This document shows, piece after piece, positions 35,771 through 43,449 of a stretch of 64,000 nucleotides of DNA (position 1 is its first letter; every line of letters starts with the position of its first letter). The stretch is from Planctomycetota bacterium (GTDB lineage: Bacteria > Planctomycetota > UBA8108 > JACQVS01). The stretch lies in assembly GCA_016209605.1 (NCBI GenBank), contig JACQVS010000146.1, positions 1-64,000 of the forward strand, given 5' to 3'. A program made the translations under genes and the position numbers. A model generated the notes under the pieces. It was not told where the DNA came from, did no database searches, and worked only from the letters and a program-made list of their open reading frames with translations.

Positions 35771-36948
35771 GCGCTCCATCCGGTTGGACATCCCCCCTCC
35801 CCGATGCTCTCCTCGAAGCCGCCGGTGACATCGCGCCGCACGCGCCCCGCGATGCTTCCGGCGCCGGCGCTCGCCGCGGCGCGGAAAACTCGCACCCACT
35901 GGGTCGAGCGGAAGATGAGGTCTTCCGAAGGCGCGCTGTACACCCCGTCCCACGAAGGCAGATTATCCAGCGGAAGGTTTACGATTCCATACGCCGCTCG
36001 AGCCCCACCCGAGACCGGGTTCATCTCCCCCTTGAGTACGGCCTCCACGCCATTGGCAAGTTGGCTGCCGTACTTCTGGCAGAGTTCGACCGTCCGCCGC
36101 GGCAGCGGGTTTGCATCGCCGCCACAGCCCATGAAAAACAGGGCCATCGCCTCCGGGTGCGCCTGCTCCAGGTATTCTTGAGCGTAGCCCGCGTAATCGC
36201 CGCACCAGAGATAATCCGCCAGCGTCGTGTTGTGGCAAGCGTAACCGAACGCCAGCGCGCGGAGCTTGCCTTCGGGCGACTCGACGCGCAGCACGGGCAC
36301 GTCGTGGTCCACAGGGCCTTTCGGGTTGGTGCCGTTGATAACCCCCTGCGGCGTCGGTTCGCGCCGGTTCACGGCGAAACCGGCCGTGCCGACGGCCCAC
36401 GACAGCCGGGCTGGTTTCAAGTCGGCGATCGCTTTACCCACCAGTTCGATAAGCTGGCCGCGCAATCGTTCGGTGTATCGGCGAACACCCTCGTCCTGCT
36501 CGGGCGTGACCGGATACCACACTGAGCTGTCAAGCGAATCGACCAGCAGCGGCCCGCAGTGCGTGTGCGACGACGTGAACAGGACCTGCTCGCGGGCCAG
36601 GCCATGCTGCTTCTTCAAGTCCTCGGCGATGCCGTCGGTGAAGTTCGCTCGCAGGCCCACGAGGTCGGTCGTGATCAGCACGAGTCGCTTCCCGTGCGGA
36701 TCTTCCACGGCCAGTGCCTTGGCATACAGCTCTTGCAGCTTCCCCTCTGCCGGCTTGATTCTCGCCCCGTAGCCGGCCATCCAGATGAACTCGTTCGGTG
36801 TAATGACCGCGCGAGCCACACCGGCCCTCCAGCCCGCTTCGCCATCCGCCGGTCCTGGGTCAGGCCGCGCAGCCGCAGCCTCGTCAGCGAAAACGTTGAG
36901 CAGGACTACGACAATAGTCTGCACGTAAATCGGTGGCAACCACTTCAT
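35572..36948 (-). pseudogene. Neutral ceramidase-like gene, 3' part replaced
   Basis: The frame gives 458 residues. Residues 1-26 are a signal peptide. Residues about 40-325 match the N-terminal metal-binding domain of neutral/alkaline ceramidases: WRAGVARAVITPNEFIWMAGYG, LVLITTDLVG, VLFTSSHTHCGP (zinc His), FGYACHNTTLADYL, LFFMGCGGDANP. The gene continues to AYGIVNLPLDNLPS near 35968 and then enters the duplicated foreign fragment (35795-35953) and antisense sequence of the dehydrogenase gene. The family's remaining 120-150 residues, needed for the C-terminal sandwich, are gone from this position; a matching tail lies just upstream at 36955-37275. Probably not functional. Confidence 0.78.
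35795..35953 (-). repeat. Chimeric duplicated fragment of the large dockerin protein gene
   Basis: 35816-35953 matches 44117-44254 at 126 of 138 positions. 35795-35820 matches 43550-43575 at 25 of 26. In the large gene these two pieces are about 540 bp apart; here they are joined in frame at the shared bases around 35816-35820. On the - strand it reads WDGVYSAPSEDLIFRSTQWV then FEESIGEG. It now forms the tail of the truncated ceramidase gene. It is an internal-deletion copy, moved by recombination or gene conversion. Confidence 0.85.
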
Positions 36949-36954
36949 GGGAAG

Positions 36955-37275
36955 CTACTCCTTAGTCTCTTGCGGCCTCGCCCACAATGAATCGATCAGT
37001 TCCACTGTCCGGTCCACGAGCACTTGTCCACCTTCGGGTCCGACCAGGCTGCTATGGACACCCGCACTGCAACCACCCCCGCGGACAGCCTTTTCCGTGG
37101 GCAGATACCAACCTCCGCCCGCACCTGCCAACTGCACGACGAACGTCTGAACCGCCTTACTGCGCACCTGGATGCACATGCCGTAATCCGTGAACAAATC
37201 GAACGGGTTCGTGCACATCACACCGTCGCCGATCCGCAACACATGGATCTCCGTTTCGAACGTTGGTTTCGGGTC
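36955..37275 (-). pseudogene. Detached C-terminal fragment of a ceramidase gene
   Basis: From about 37275 the frame reads PKPTFETEIHVLRIGDG, NPFDLFTDYGMCIQVRS, QTFVVQLAG, WYLPTEKAVRGGG and VGPEGGQVLVDRTVELIDSL, the C-terminal end of neutral ceramidases. It begins inside the stop region of the DUF4091 gene and ends 7 bp before the start of the N-terminal ceramidase piece. The two pieces are in reversed order relative to one gene. A tandem duplication followed by loss of one 5' and one 3' half would explain it. The first ATG (37242) has no ribosome site. Confidence 0.72.
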
Positions 37276-39025
37276 AGTAGCTGATCCTCTTTCTGAGAAG
37301 ATACACTTCGGGGCCGTCGCGCTTCAGTTCTACAATGGTCTCGGCCAGCACTTTTCGAGCCTCGATGTAGTCGGCAGGGTCCGTCAAATGATGGTCCCTC
37401 AAGTTTTTGCCCAATCGTTGCGAAACGTCCGCCAGCACCTTGGCCCCAGATTCGGCGAGATCCTTGGCCTCCTGGTCTCTTGCCCTCGCCACTAACTTAT
37501 CCAGGATCCACAGATAGCAGTAGTCTTCGATGCCATCGCGGATAGCTTCGAAGCGTAGGCTGGAGAGAAACGGGTTTGTGAGGTCCTTCCTCGGATTGGG
37601 ATAGATTAGCGCATCGGTGCCGCCGCCGTACCCGCCGCCGACCACCATGCTAAACGGATCGAGGCCCTTCTTGCGCCAGGTCACGTCCAACGCCCAGAAC
37701 TCGCATAACGTCAGCCCATGATGCCACAGGTAGTAGTGCAGGCGGCGCATCTCGGTCAGAGAAAATGGAATGTAGTGTCGCGGCTCCTGGCCAGTGCCGG
37801 AACCGGTCAGGTAGAATCCAATGATGTCGCCGGCCTTCCTTCGTTTCTGGAGGAAGTCGTAGTAGATGCGGTCGAAGTAACTGAACTGGGGGCACCAGAC
37901 ATTCACATACGACTCCATCAGTTCCGTGGCCGTTTGGCATCGCCAAGTCATCTCTGCTTGCCGCTTCGGGAGGCCCGCTTCCTTGAGGACACTGATGTGC
38001 TGCTTCCACTTGGCGCGGTTCGCTTCCTGATCCGGTCTCAGGTCCGGCTCATCCCAGGTGACGAAAAAAGTCGAGTCGAGCAGTCCCTTTTGCTTCATGT
38101 AGTCAAGAGCGTGCTTCGCCATTCTCTCCTGGTTCGCCCGGTCCGCATCGACGTAGTCGGATCCCCACAACCAGGTCACCCACCAGTACTCCACTCCTTC
38201 CTCGCTCAGGATCTCCATGATCTCTTCAAAGCCTCGTGCGTCGTACTTCAGAGGAAGGGTGATGCTGCCTCGGTGCCTGGCTATCTCGCGCACGTAATGG
38301 CGAAAGGCAGTCTTATAAGCATCCCACTCGACGGGTGTCACATCGAGCCAGTTCTTGGCAAAAGCGTTGAAGTCGCTGTAATACCAAACAAACAGGGGCG
38401 TCGATTCGGGCAGAGAAAAATCCCAGACGTGTACTTTCAGGGCGATCTTGGCGATAACCTGCTCCCCAGCCTTGACGTTGACCGTGCAGGCGTAGTTTCC
38501 GGCGGGTGTCTGGGCCGGGACATATACCGTGACCCAGACGGGCTGCACCGTGTTCGCCTTCAGGTCCACAAGGCTGTCGGCAAGCAAGGGGTCTGGGTAC
38601 TTCCTCTCCTTGTTATCCGTAATCTTGCGCGCGGTGAGGATCTCCGCGGAAGTAATGCGGGTTGGGGCCGTGTAGCCGACGAATCGGTAGTTGAGATGGT
38701 GCCGAGTGATGGTTGCTTTTTGATTGTCGTGGACGAGGTCGGAGAGTTCGAGGCTAATCGTGTCGAAGCCTTTGGTTCCGGTGATCAACACAATCTGCCC
38801 GGCTTCGTATTCGTTCCTAGCCGCCGACAACTCCAGCATGTCGGCCGCCTTGCCGCCGGACGGTTCGTCAGCGAAGACCTTCGTCAGGGAGTTGGCGGTG
38901 ATGATGGTCAGCCCTTTTTCCGGTAATTCCGCCCCAAGCGGTTGGGGCGATTCAACACGAATGGTGATCAGGGCCAAGGCAGCGAGACAGACAGTGGCTA
39001 AAAAGCGGTGGGCCAGCGATCCCAT
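37274..39025 (-). CDS. DUF4091 glycoside-hydrolase-like secreted protein
   Basis: The protein has 583 residues; AGGAG precedes the ATG. It has a signal peptide (FLATVCLAALALITIRVES). Residues about 50-200 are a beta-sandwich (LELSAARNEYEAGQIVLI, PVWVTVYVPAQTPAGNY). Residues about 210-560 form a barrel with VWYYSDFNAFAKNW, STFFVTWDEPD (candidate acid pair) and NVWCPQFSYFDRIYYDF. DUF4091 closes it (CEFWALDVTWRKKG, LIYPNPRKDL, LSSLRFEAIRDGIEDYCYL). These are secreted carbohydrate enzymes of planctomycetes and Bacteroidetes. Its stop abuts the ceramidase tail fragment. The substrate is unknown. Confidence 0.92.
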   Translation of the reverse strand: MGSLAHRFLATVCLAALALITIRVESPQPLGAELPEKGLTIITANSLTKVFADEPSGGKAADMLELSAARNEYEAGQIVLITGTKGFDTISLELSDLVHDNQKATITRHHLNYRFVGYTAPTRITSAEILTARKITDNKERKYPDPLLADSLVDLKANTVQPVWVTVYVPAQTPAGNYACTVNVKAGEQVIAKIALKVHVWDFSLPESTPLFVWYYSDFNAFAKNWLDVTPVEWDAYKTAFRHYVREIARHRGSITLPLKYDARGFEEIMEILSEEGVEYWWVTWLWGSDYVDADRANQERMAKHALDYMKQKGLLDSTFFVTWDEPDLRPDQEANRAKWKQHISVLKEAGLPKRQAEMTWRCQTATELMESYVNVWCPQFSYFDRIYYDFLQKRRKAGDIIGFYLTGSGTGQEPRHYIPFSLTEMRRLHYYLWHHGLTLCEFWALDVTWRKKGLDPFSMVVGGGYGGGTDALIYPNPRKDLTNPFLSSLRFEAIRDGIEDYCYLWILDKLVARARDQEAKDLAESGAKVLADVSQRLGKNLRDHHLTDPADYIEARKVLAETIVELKRDGPEVYLLRKRISY

Positions 39026-39035
39026 GACCTTGCTC

Positions 39036-41702
39036 CTATCTTACCGCCACCTTCCCGGCCCCCTTGGGGCATTCTATGACCAGGACGTCCGCCCTCCTTT
39101 CCCACCGGAGCGGGCGGGGCGCATGGCGGGCTCTCAAGGCTTCCGTCCACACCCAGATCCAATCGTCGGGATCCGGCTGATACGTGACCGTGTTCGGACC
39201 GAAATAGCATCGAATCGTCATCTGGGCAGGCTTTTCCAGGTTCACGTGCCCCAGGATTTCCTTCTCCAGGAAGTGGAAGGCGGCGTGAGCGACCGTCCCC
39301 TCCGCGGATATCACCGGTTGGCCGTTATGGGCAAGACTCCAGCCCCGGAGGATCATGGCCGTTTCGAGCTTGTCCGCCTTCTGTCGGACCAGGCAGAGTT
39401 CCGCATCGGTGCATACCTTCTCGAACTCCAGGTTGCCCTTGCTGACTCCTACGAGGTCCGTGACCCTATCGAATCCCACCTTCATGGCGCAGCCTTCCCC
39501 GGTGACGGTGGCCGCCGCCGCCTGGCGTTCCTGTTCCTCGTCGGGATACCGCGGGAGCAGGGCGACCATCGAGAATGCATCTTTGGCCTCCTTCTGGAAC
39601 CGAAAGAGGGGATGGTCCACCTCATAGTTCCACGGATCCCTCATATGGTGGATCCCCCAGGTGCGCTGGACGGAGATTTTCTTCGGGGTCGGAGCGAAGA
39701 CCATCTTCAGTTCGACGTCACGCTTGCCTATTCTCGCCTCGACGTTCTTCCTGGTCGCCGGATCGAAGGTGGAGCAGCTGTCGGGCACGCATTGTCCTTT
39801 CGAGTAATACGGAAACGTATCGATCGCCCACGTGGGGATGCTTTTCGTGCGCCAACGTATCGCAGCGCCCAGATATTCGCCTTCGGAGACGACCGGCGAC
39901 ATCCAGTGCGGCTTTTCCTCCGAACCCTTCTCGTAGACGACTCGCGCGGCGACATCCTTCGACCACGGGATGTCCTGTTCGCCGATCGCCAGATCGCCGA
40001 TCACGTGCCCAGGCTTCTTGTCGGTCGGGACGAGATTAAGGCTCGAAAGGTGGAAGAGCCACTCGTAACGGTGCGGCTTCTCGCTGGCGAGGGCGTCCGC
40101 CACAACAAAGTACTCCTTGCCGGGGTAGAGTATTGAGCGTCTCCAGCGCACCGGCGGATTCACGGGCACAAGGTTCTCGTAGTTCTTGTTCGGATCCTCG
40201 CGGAACTTGACGTCGATCTCGGCATCCGCCATCTCCCGCCAAGGCTCCGTCATGCTGTTCATGAGGACGGCGGGGGTGACGAAGCTCCTGATGCCTTTCG
40301 CGGGGCCCGTGCCGTCGATGAGGACAAGATTATGGCCGCCGCCGCCGGTAGGTCCATAGCCCGGGCTCCCGCGCCCTCGCACCTCGCCCCCGTCGGACAG
40401 CAGGTAGTCGCCGCGGGCGTAGAGTTCGAAGCTCATGTTGTCGTGGTGGACGGCTTCCCTCGCACGCGGGATGCAGTAGTCCTCACAGATGAACATCAGC
40501 CAGTCGGAATCCGGTTCCCACGACTTTCTGAACACGACATGCTCGGCCTGGGCTGAAACGAATGTCGTCCAGGAAGGAGGCCTGCCCTTCCCGTCGAAGG
40601 AAGGGCGCGCGAGACCCGCTCCCTCCTTGAGAACGCTGATCCCCATGTTGTCGCATCTGCCGTTACGGAAGCTTCTCAAATACCACAGGTGGCTCTGGCG
40701 CTCTTCCTCGGTCATGAGATGGAGGACGCCCTCTGCATAGCTCCAGCGCCTTCCGTCCCCGATGCCGGCGCATGAACCCCCGCCGTTCGGCATCGAAGAC
40801 CAGAGGTGGTGGTGCATGTATTTCCTGACCAGCGGGTAGTCATCCAGCATGTTTCGTCCGAAGACGCGGCTGTAGACGGCCGCCCATTCCGCGAGCGCAA
40901 CGGCCCATTGGAAACGGTATCCGCCCCTGCGATCGTATCCGCCCGGGTTCGCCGTCCGGTTCAAACCCGCCCTTTTCCCGTGTTCCGCCATCCAAAAGGG
41001 ACCCATGGTTTTCTCGCACTTCATCGTCGCCGTCGTCTCATCGAGCTGGTGGGGGTTGGATTCGAACATCCAGGTCGTGGCCGCCGACAACCAATCGACG
41101 GGCTTGCTCCTGGTGTTGCCATCGTGGTCTGGGGCGACGCACGCCGCCATCCCCAGGGCCATGCCGCCGACGATGTGATGCCAGGCGTTGTCCCAACGAG
41201 GCGCCGCTTGATACAGTTCGTCGGCATACCGGGCCAACGCATCTTCGACTTGCTTCCTGCCCTCCGAGTCCAGGGCTTCGGCGACCCAGTCGTACGCGAG
41301 CGCGGAGGAGGCAAGCGCCTCGCCGTGTTGAGCGCCCCACTGAAGGTCCAAGTCCGGCTTCCGCATGGACTTCAGGTATCCCAGGCACATCTCGAGAAAC
41401 TTTCGATCTTTCGTGACCAGCCAGCACAGCGCCACGTCGCTGACGGCGCCGCCCTTCAGCCGGTCCACCGTGGACACCACGGAACGAACAAGCCATTCGC
41501 GGCTGGAGCCGTTCCTCGAGGCCGTTGTCTCCTGGAAATCCGAAAAGACCAGGTATGGATGTTTTCTGCCCTTCAACGTCTTGAGGAGTTCGATGGGAGC
41601 CGGCAGCTCTTCCCGCGTCCCGTTCGCTCCATCGGCGGCGGAAGCCGACGCCGCCGAAAAGACCACGATCGTTCCAATCCGGAGGGCTTTTTCAAAGGCC
41701 AT
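39036..41702 (-). CDS. Heparinase II/III-like polysaccharide lyase
   Basis: The protein has 888 residues from the ATG at 41702, with a leader (ALRIGTIVVFSAASASA). Residues about 40-390 are an alpha/alpha toroid (VDRLKGGAVSDVALCWLVTK, HGEALASSALAYDWVAEAL, WHHIVGGMALGMAACV). Residues about 400-880 are the beta-sandwich layers of the family (HHDNMSFELYARGDYLLSDG, GGGGHNLVLIDGTG, RRSILYPGKEYFVVADALAS). The HHDN and YDW residues fit the usual catalytic region of heparinase/alginate-type lyases. It lies 11 bp upstream of the DUF4091 gene and probably shares its transcript, suggesting joint breakdown of an acidic polysaccharide. Confidence 0.87.
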   Translation of the reverse strand: MAFEKALRIGTIVVFSAASASAADGANGTREELPAPIELLKTLKGRKHPYLVFSDFQETTASRNGSSREWLVRSVVSTVDRLKGGAVSDVALCWLVTKDRKFLEMCLGYLKSMRKPDLDLQWGAQHGEALASSALAYDWVAEALDSEGRKQVEDALARYADELYQAAPRWDNAWHHIVGGMALGMAACVAPDHDGNTRSKPVDWLSAATTWMFESNPHQLDETTATMKCEKTMGPFWMAEHGKRAGLNRTANPGGYDRRGGYRFQWAVALAEWAAVYSRVFGRNMLDDYPLVRKYMHHHLWSSMPNGGGSCAGIGDGRRWSYAEGVLHLMTEEERQSHLWYLRSFRNGRCDNMGISVLKEGAGLARPSFDGKGRPPSWTTFVSAQAEHVVFRKSWEPDSDWLMFICEDYCIPRAREAVHHDNMSFELYARGDYLLSDGGEVRGRGSPGYGPTGGGGHNLVLIDGTGPAKGIRSFVTPAVLMNSMTEPWREMADAEIDVKFREDPNKNYENLVPVNPPVRWRRSILYPGKEYFVVADALASEKPHRYEWLFHLSSLNLVPTDKKPGHVIGDLAIGEQDIPWSKDVAARVVYEKGSEEKPHWMSPVVSEGEYLGAAIRWRTKSIPTWAIDTFPYYSKGQCVPDSCSTFDPATRKNVEARIGKRDVELKMVFAPTPKKISVQRTWGIHHMRDPWNYEVDHPLFRFQKEAKDAFSMVALLPRYPDEEQERQAAAATVTGEGCAMKVGFDRVTDLVGVSKGNLEFEKVCTDAELCLVRQKADKLETAMILRGWSLAHNGQPVISAEGTVAHAAFHFLEKEILGHVNLEKPAQMTIRCYFGPNTVTYQPDPDDWIWVWTEALRARHAPRPLRWERRADVLVIECPKGAGKVAVR

Positions 41703-41716
41703 GGCTTCACTCCTCC

Positions 41717-42193
41717 TCACCCGTGTGCCGGGCGGTCTTCTTCATGCCACACGAGGGTGGCCGTGATCCTGGCCGCGCCGGCCCCCGAATGACGGAAGCT
41801 CACGAAGGGATGATCGACCTCGCCGTCCCCTTGGGGGGGAGAATGTGTTTCCGGAATCCGGCCCCAGGTCCGGCCTGCGGTCACCTTCTCGCAAGCCGGT
41901 GACGAAACCAGCTTCAACTCGACGGGTTTCCCTTTCCGGTTCGTGGTCCTCCAGATGATCTCGGAGTCTCCCGGGTGGCTGCCCTGGATCAGGGCCGGCC
42001 TTTCCCCCTTGAGGATGTCCGTCTTGACGTCCCTGGCGGTAGCCTCGCTGCTGCCGCGCGACTTCCCCGGGCCCACGACCACCTTGAGCGGATCTATTTC
42101 GAAGTGGGAGATGTCCATCTCGCCCTCGACGAGCTCAAGCCAGCCCTCCAACGAATGGTTGGTAAAAGGGCGGGATTGACGAAGGAATAGCAC
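41717..42193 (-). pseudogene. C-terminal fragment of a secreted polysaccharide-lyase-like gene
   Basis: The open stretch (158 codons) has a beta-rich character: MDISHFEIDPLKVVVGPG, VKTDILKGERPALIQG, PVELKLVSSPACEKV, FVSFRHSGAGAARITATLVW. It has no signal peptide or ribosome site, and its beginning near 42190 is featureless. It resembles the final sandwich of heparinase/alginate-lyase-like proteins and ends 15 bp before the start of the intact lyase. Most likely it is the tail of a second lyase whose catalytic part was lost when the BrnTA cassette region formed. The family assignment is weak. Confidence 0.45.
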
Positions 42194-42230
42194 TCCTTGG
42201 CGATGTCCTTTTTGACCGGAAGATTGGTAT

Positions 42231-42281
42231 TTTCGACTAGGAGGCTGCGGTTGTCAAAGGTAAAAAACACCAAGATTCTGG
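42231..42281 (+). repeat. 51-bp direct repeat, left copy, flanking BrnTA
   Basis: The 51 bases starting TTTCGACTAGGAGG are repeated at 43256-43306 with three mismatches (48/51). The pair encloses the toxin-antitoxin cassette and about 1 kb of AT-richer DNA. It could be the target duplication, attachment site or recombination scar of an inserted unit. Confidence 0.8.
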
Positions 42282-42398
42282 GAGAGTGCAGCAATGATAT
42301 CCGAAAGTGATGTGAATGAGACTCAGCTCCGGATCGAACCTTCGATGAGTTCTCGCGGTTCCGGCTGCGAAAGACTGCACTCAATCCAAAATCTCAGC

Positions 42399-42433
42399 TT
42401 GAAAAATACATATTTTTATGCTAATATATGTAT
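42399..42433 (+). promoter_or_regulatory. BrnTA promoter with overlapping inverted-repeat operator
   Basis: TTGAAA (42399-42404), a 17-bp spacer and TAATAT (42422-42427) form a near-consensus sigma-70 promoter. An inverted repeat ATACATAT (42406-42413) and ATATGTAT (42426-42433), with 12 bp between, covers the spacer and the -10 to +1 region. BrnA antitoxins are ribbon-helix-helix repressors that bind their own promoter, so this is the probable operator. The start point would fall near 42434, at a GTG in frame with BrnT, giving an almost leaderless message. Confidence 0.75.
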
Positions 42434-42757
42434 GTGCCCAAGAAAGAGCGCTTTCAGCTTGGTGAACTTGAGTTTATCTGGGATTGGAATAAAGCTCAGT
42501 TGAATGCAAAAAAACATGGAGTGTCCTTTGAAGAGGCAGCTACTTCCTGGCTTGATCCTAGAGCGATTGAAAGATTTGATAAAGAGCATGCCGGCCCAGA
42601 GGATCGCTGGATTCGGCTAGGCATGAGTTTACGAGGAGCTCTGGTGGTCTGCTGGTGGACAGTCCGCGTTTCTAGGGGAAAAGAAGTTTTGCGAATCATC
42701 GGAGCCAGGAGGGCGGCAAAAAGTGAAAGGAGTTTGTATGAAAAAGAAAATCCGTGA
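42428..42757 (+). CDS. brnT: BrnT-family toxin (ribonuclease-like)
   Basis: The frame gives 109 residues from the ATG at 42428; because of the promoter position an in-frame GTG at 42434 (107 residues) may be the true start. The BrnT pattern is clear: LEFIWDWNKAQLNAKKHGVS, FEEAATSWLDP, EDRWIRLGMSLRGALVVCWW, LRIIGARRAAKSERSLYE. BrnT is a RelE-fold RNase that inhibits translation until bound by BrnA. The stop overlaps the antitoxin start by 20 bp. Base composition is AT-richer than the surrounding genes, a sign of transfer. Confidence 0.93.
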   Translation: MYVPKKERFQLGELEFIWDWNKAQLNAKKHGVSFEEAATSWLDPRAIERFDKEHAGPEDRWIRLGMSLRGALVVCWWTVRVSRGKEVLRIIGARRAAKSERSLYEKENP

Positions 42758-43076
42758 AAAGCTTGAGGATCTTCCGGTGGATGTTTCAAAGTTGCCTGGT
42801 TGGGCGAAAGCCCAAACGAGGGTGGATCCAACGGACATCAAAATACCGACGCGCCGGATAACGATTAATATTGACAGCGATATCATTGCCATTTTCAAAA
42901 CCGAGGCTCTTCGCGGGGGGCCGCCTTATCAAGTCGCCATCAACCAGGCGCTCCGAGCTTACTTGCGCGAGCGGGAAACCAAGCGCCAGGCTGAAACGAA
43001 AGAAGCCATCCTTCTAGCCTTGAACGATCCAAAGGTGCGCAGTAAGATCCGATCGATCAGCGCCCGGGCCAGATAA
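42738..43076 (+). CDS. brnA: BrnA-family antitoxin
   Basis: The protein has 112 residues, with AAAGGAG at 42726-42732 before the ATG. The family's ribbon-helix-helix C-terminal region is present: TRRITINIDSDIIAIFKTEA, then YQVAINQALRAYLRERE. The N-terminal part (EDLPVDVSKLPGWAKAQ) is the usual toxin-binding segment, somewhat diverged. The C-terminal 30 residues (KEAILLALNDPKVRSKI) are longer than in many homologues. It follows and overlaps BrnT, as is normal for this module, and should repress the promoter at 42399-42427. Confidence 0.9.
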   Translation: MKKKIREKLEDLPVDVSKLPGWAKAQTRVDPTDIKIPTRRITINIDSDIIAIFKTEALRGGPPYQVAINQALRAYLRERETKRQAETKEAILLALNDPKVRSKIRSISARAR

Positions 43077-43255
43077 ATAGATTCTTCCATCAAATCTTCT
43101 TCGGTGGCAGCAGAGAAGTTTTGGCATGCGAGGACGGCTCTTTCATTCGTCTTGCGTCTTATCTTGGCGTCCTTTGTGTCTTTGCGGTTCAATCCTCTTC
43201 ATCTTTTTCTTATTCGGTCTCGACCTTTGGTTGCGGCCTTGGCTGCTTTAGTTAA

Positions 43256-43306
43256 TTTCGACCAGGAGGCTGCGGTTGTCAAAGGTAAAACACACCAAGA
43301 TTCTAG
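43256..43306 (+). repeat. 51-bp direct repeat, right copy, flanking BrnTA
   Basis: This matches 42231-42281 at 48 of 51 positions, in the same orientation, 1025 bp away. See the left copy. Confidence 0.8.
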
Positions 43307-43398
43307 GTGTAATTTGTTTCTGGTGGGGTCCTGTTAGTTGTTTGGTCTGCTCATAAGCTTGGATGGTGAGGCGGCGAGGCGCTCTAGGCGTTAGAAAC

Positions 43399-43438
43399 TG
43401 AGCGCGTCTCCCCCGCCTGAAGGCGGGAGATGCGCTCA
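43399..43438 (-). terminator. Hairpin downstream of the large dockerin gene
   Basis: The arms at 43399-43417 and 43422-43438 pair over about 16 bp (TGAGCGC...GGCGGGAGA type) with a two-base bulge and a GAA-containing loop. It starts 12 bp beyond the stop of the - strand gene at 43450. The - strand sequence after it (GTTTCTA) has few T residues, so termination may be inefficient. Confidence 0.5.
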
Positions 43439-43449
43439 GAATTTCTGCA

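Larger units (their letters stand above)
43077..43449. other. Intergenic region downstream of BrnTA
   Basis: There is no gene. The stretch 43130-43210 is pyrimidine-rich. The right copy of the 51-bp repeat lies at 43256-43306, and a terminator-like hairpin at 43399-43438. Confidence 0.6.

Noticed and set aside
42231-43306. Integron-type attC sites around BrnTA
   Set aside because: The 51-bp repeats have no internal dyad or GTTRRRY-type core that I can see, and there is no integrase.
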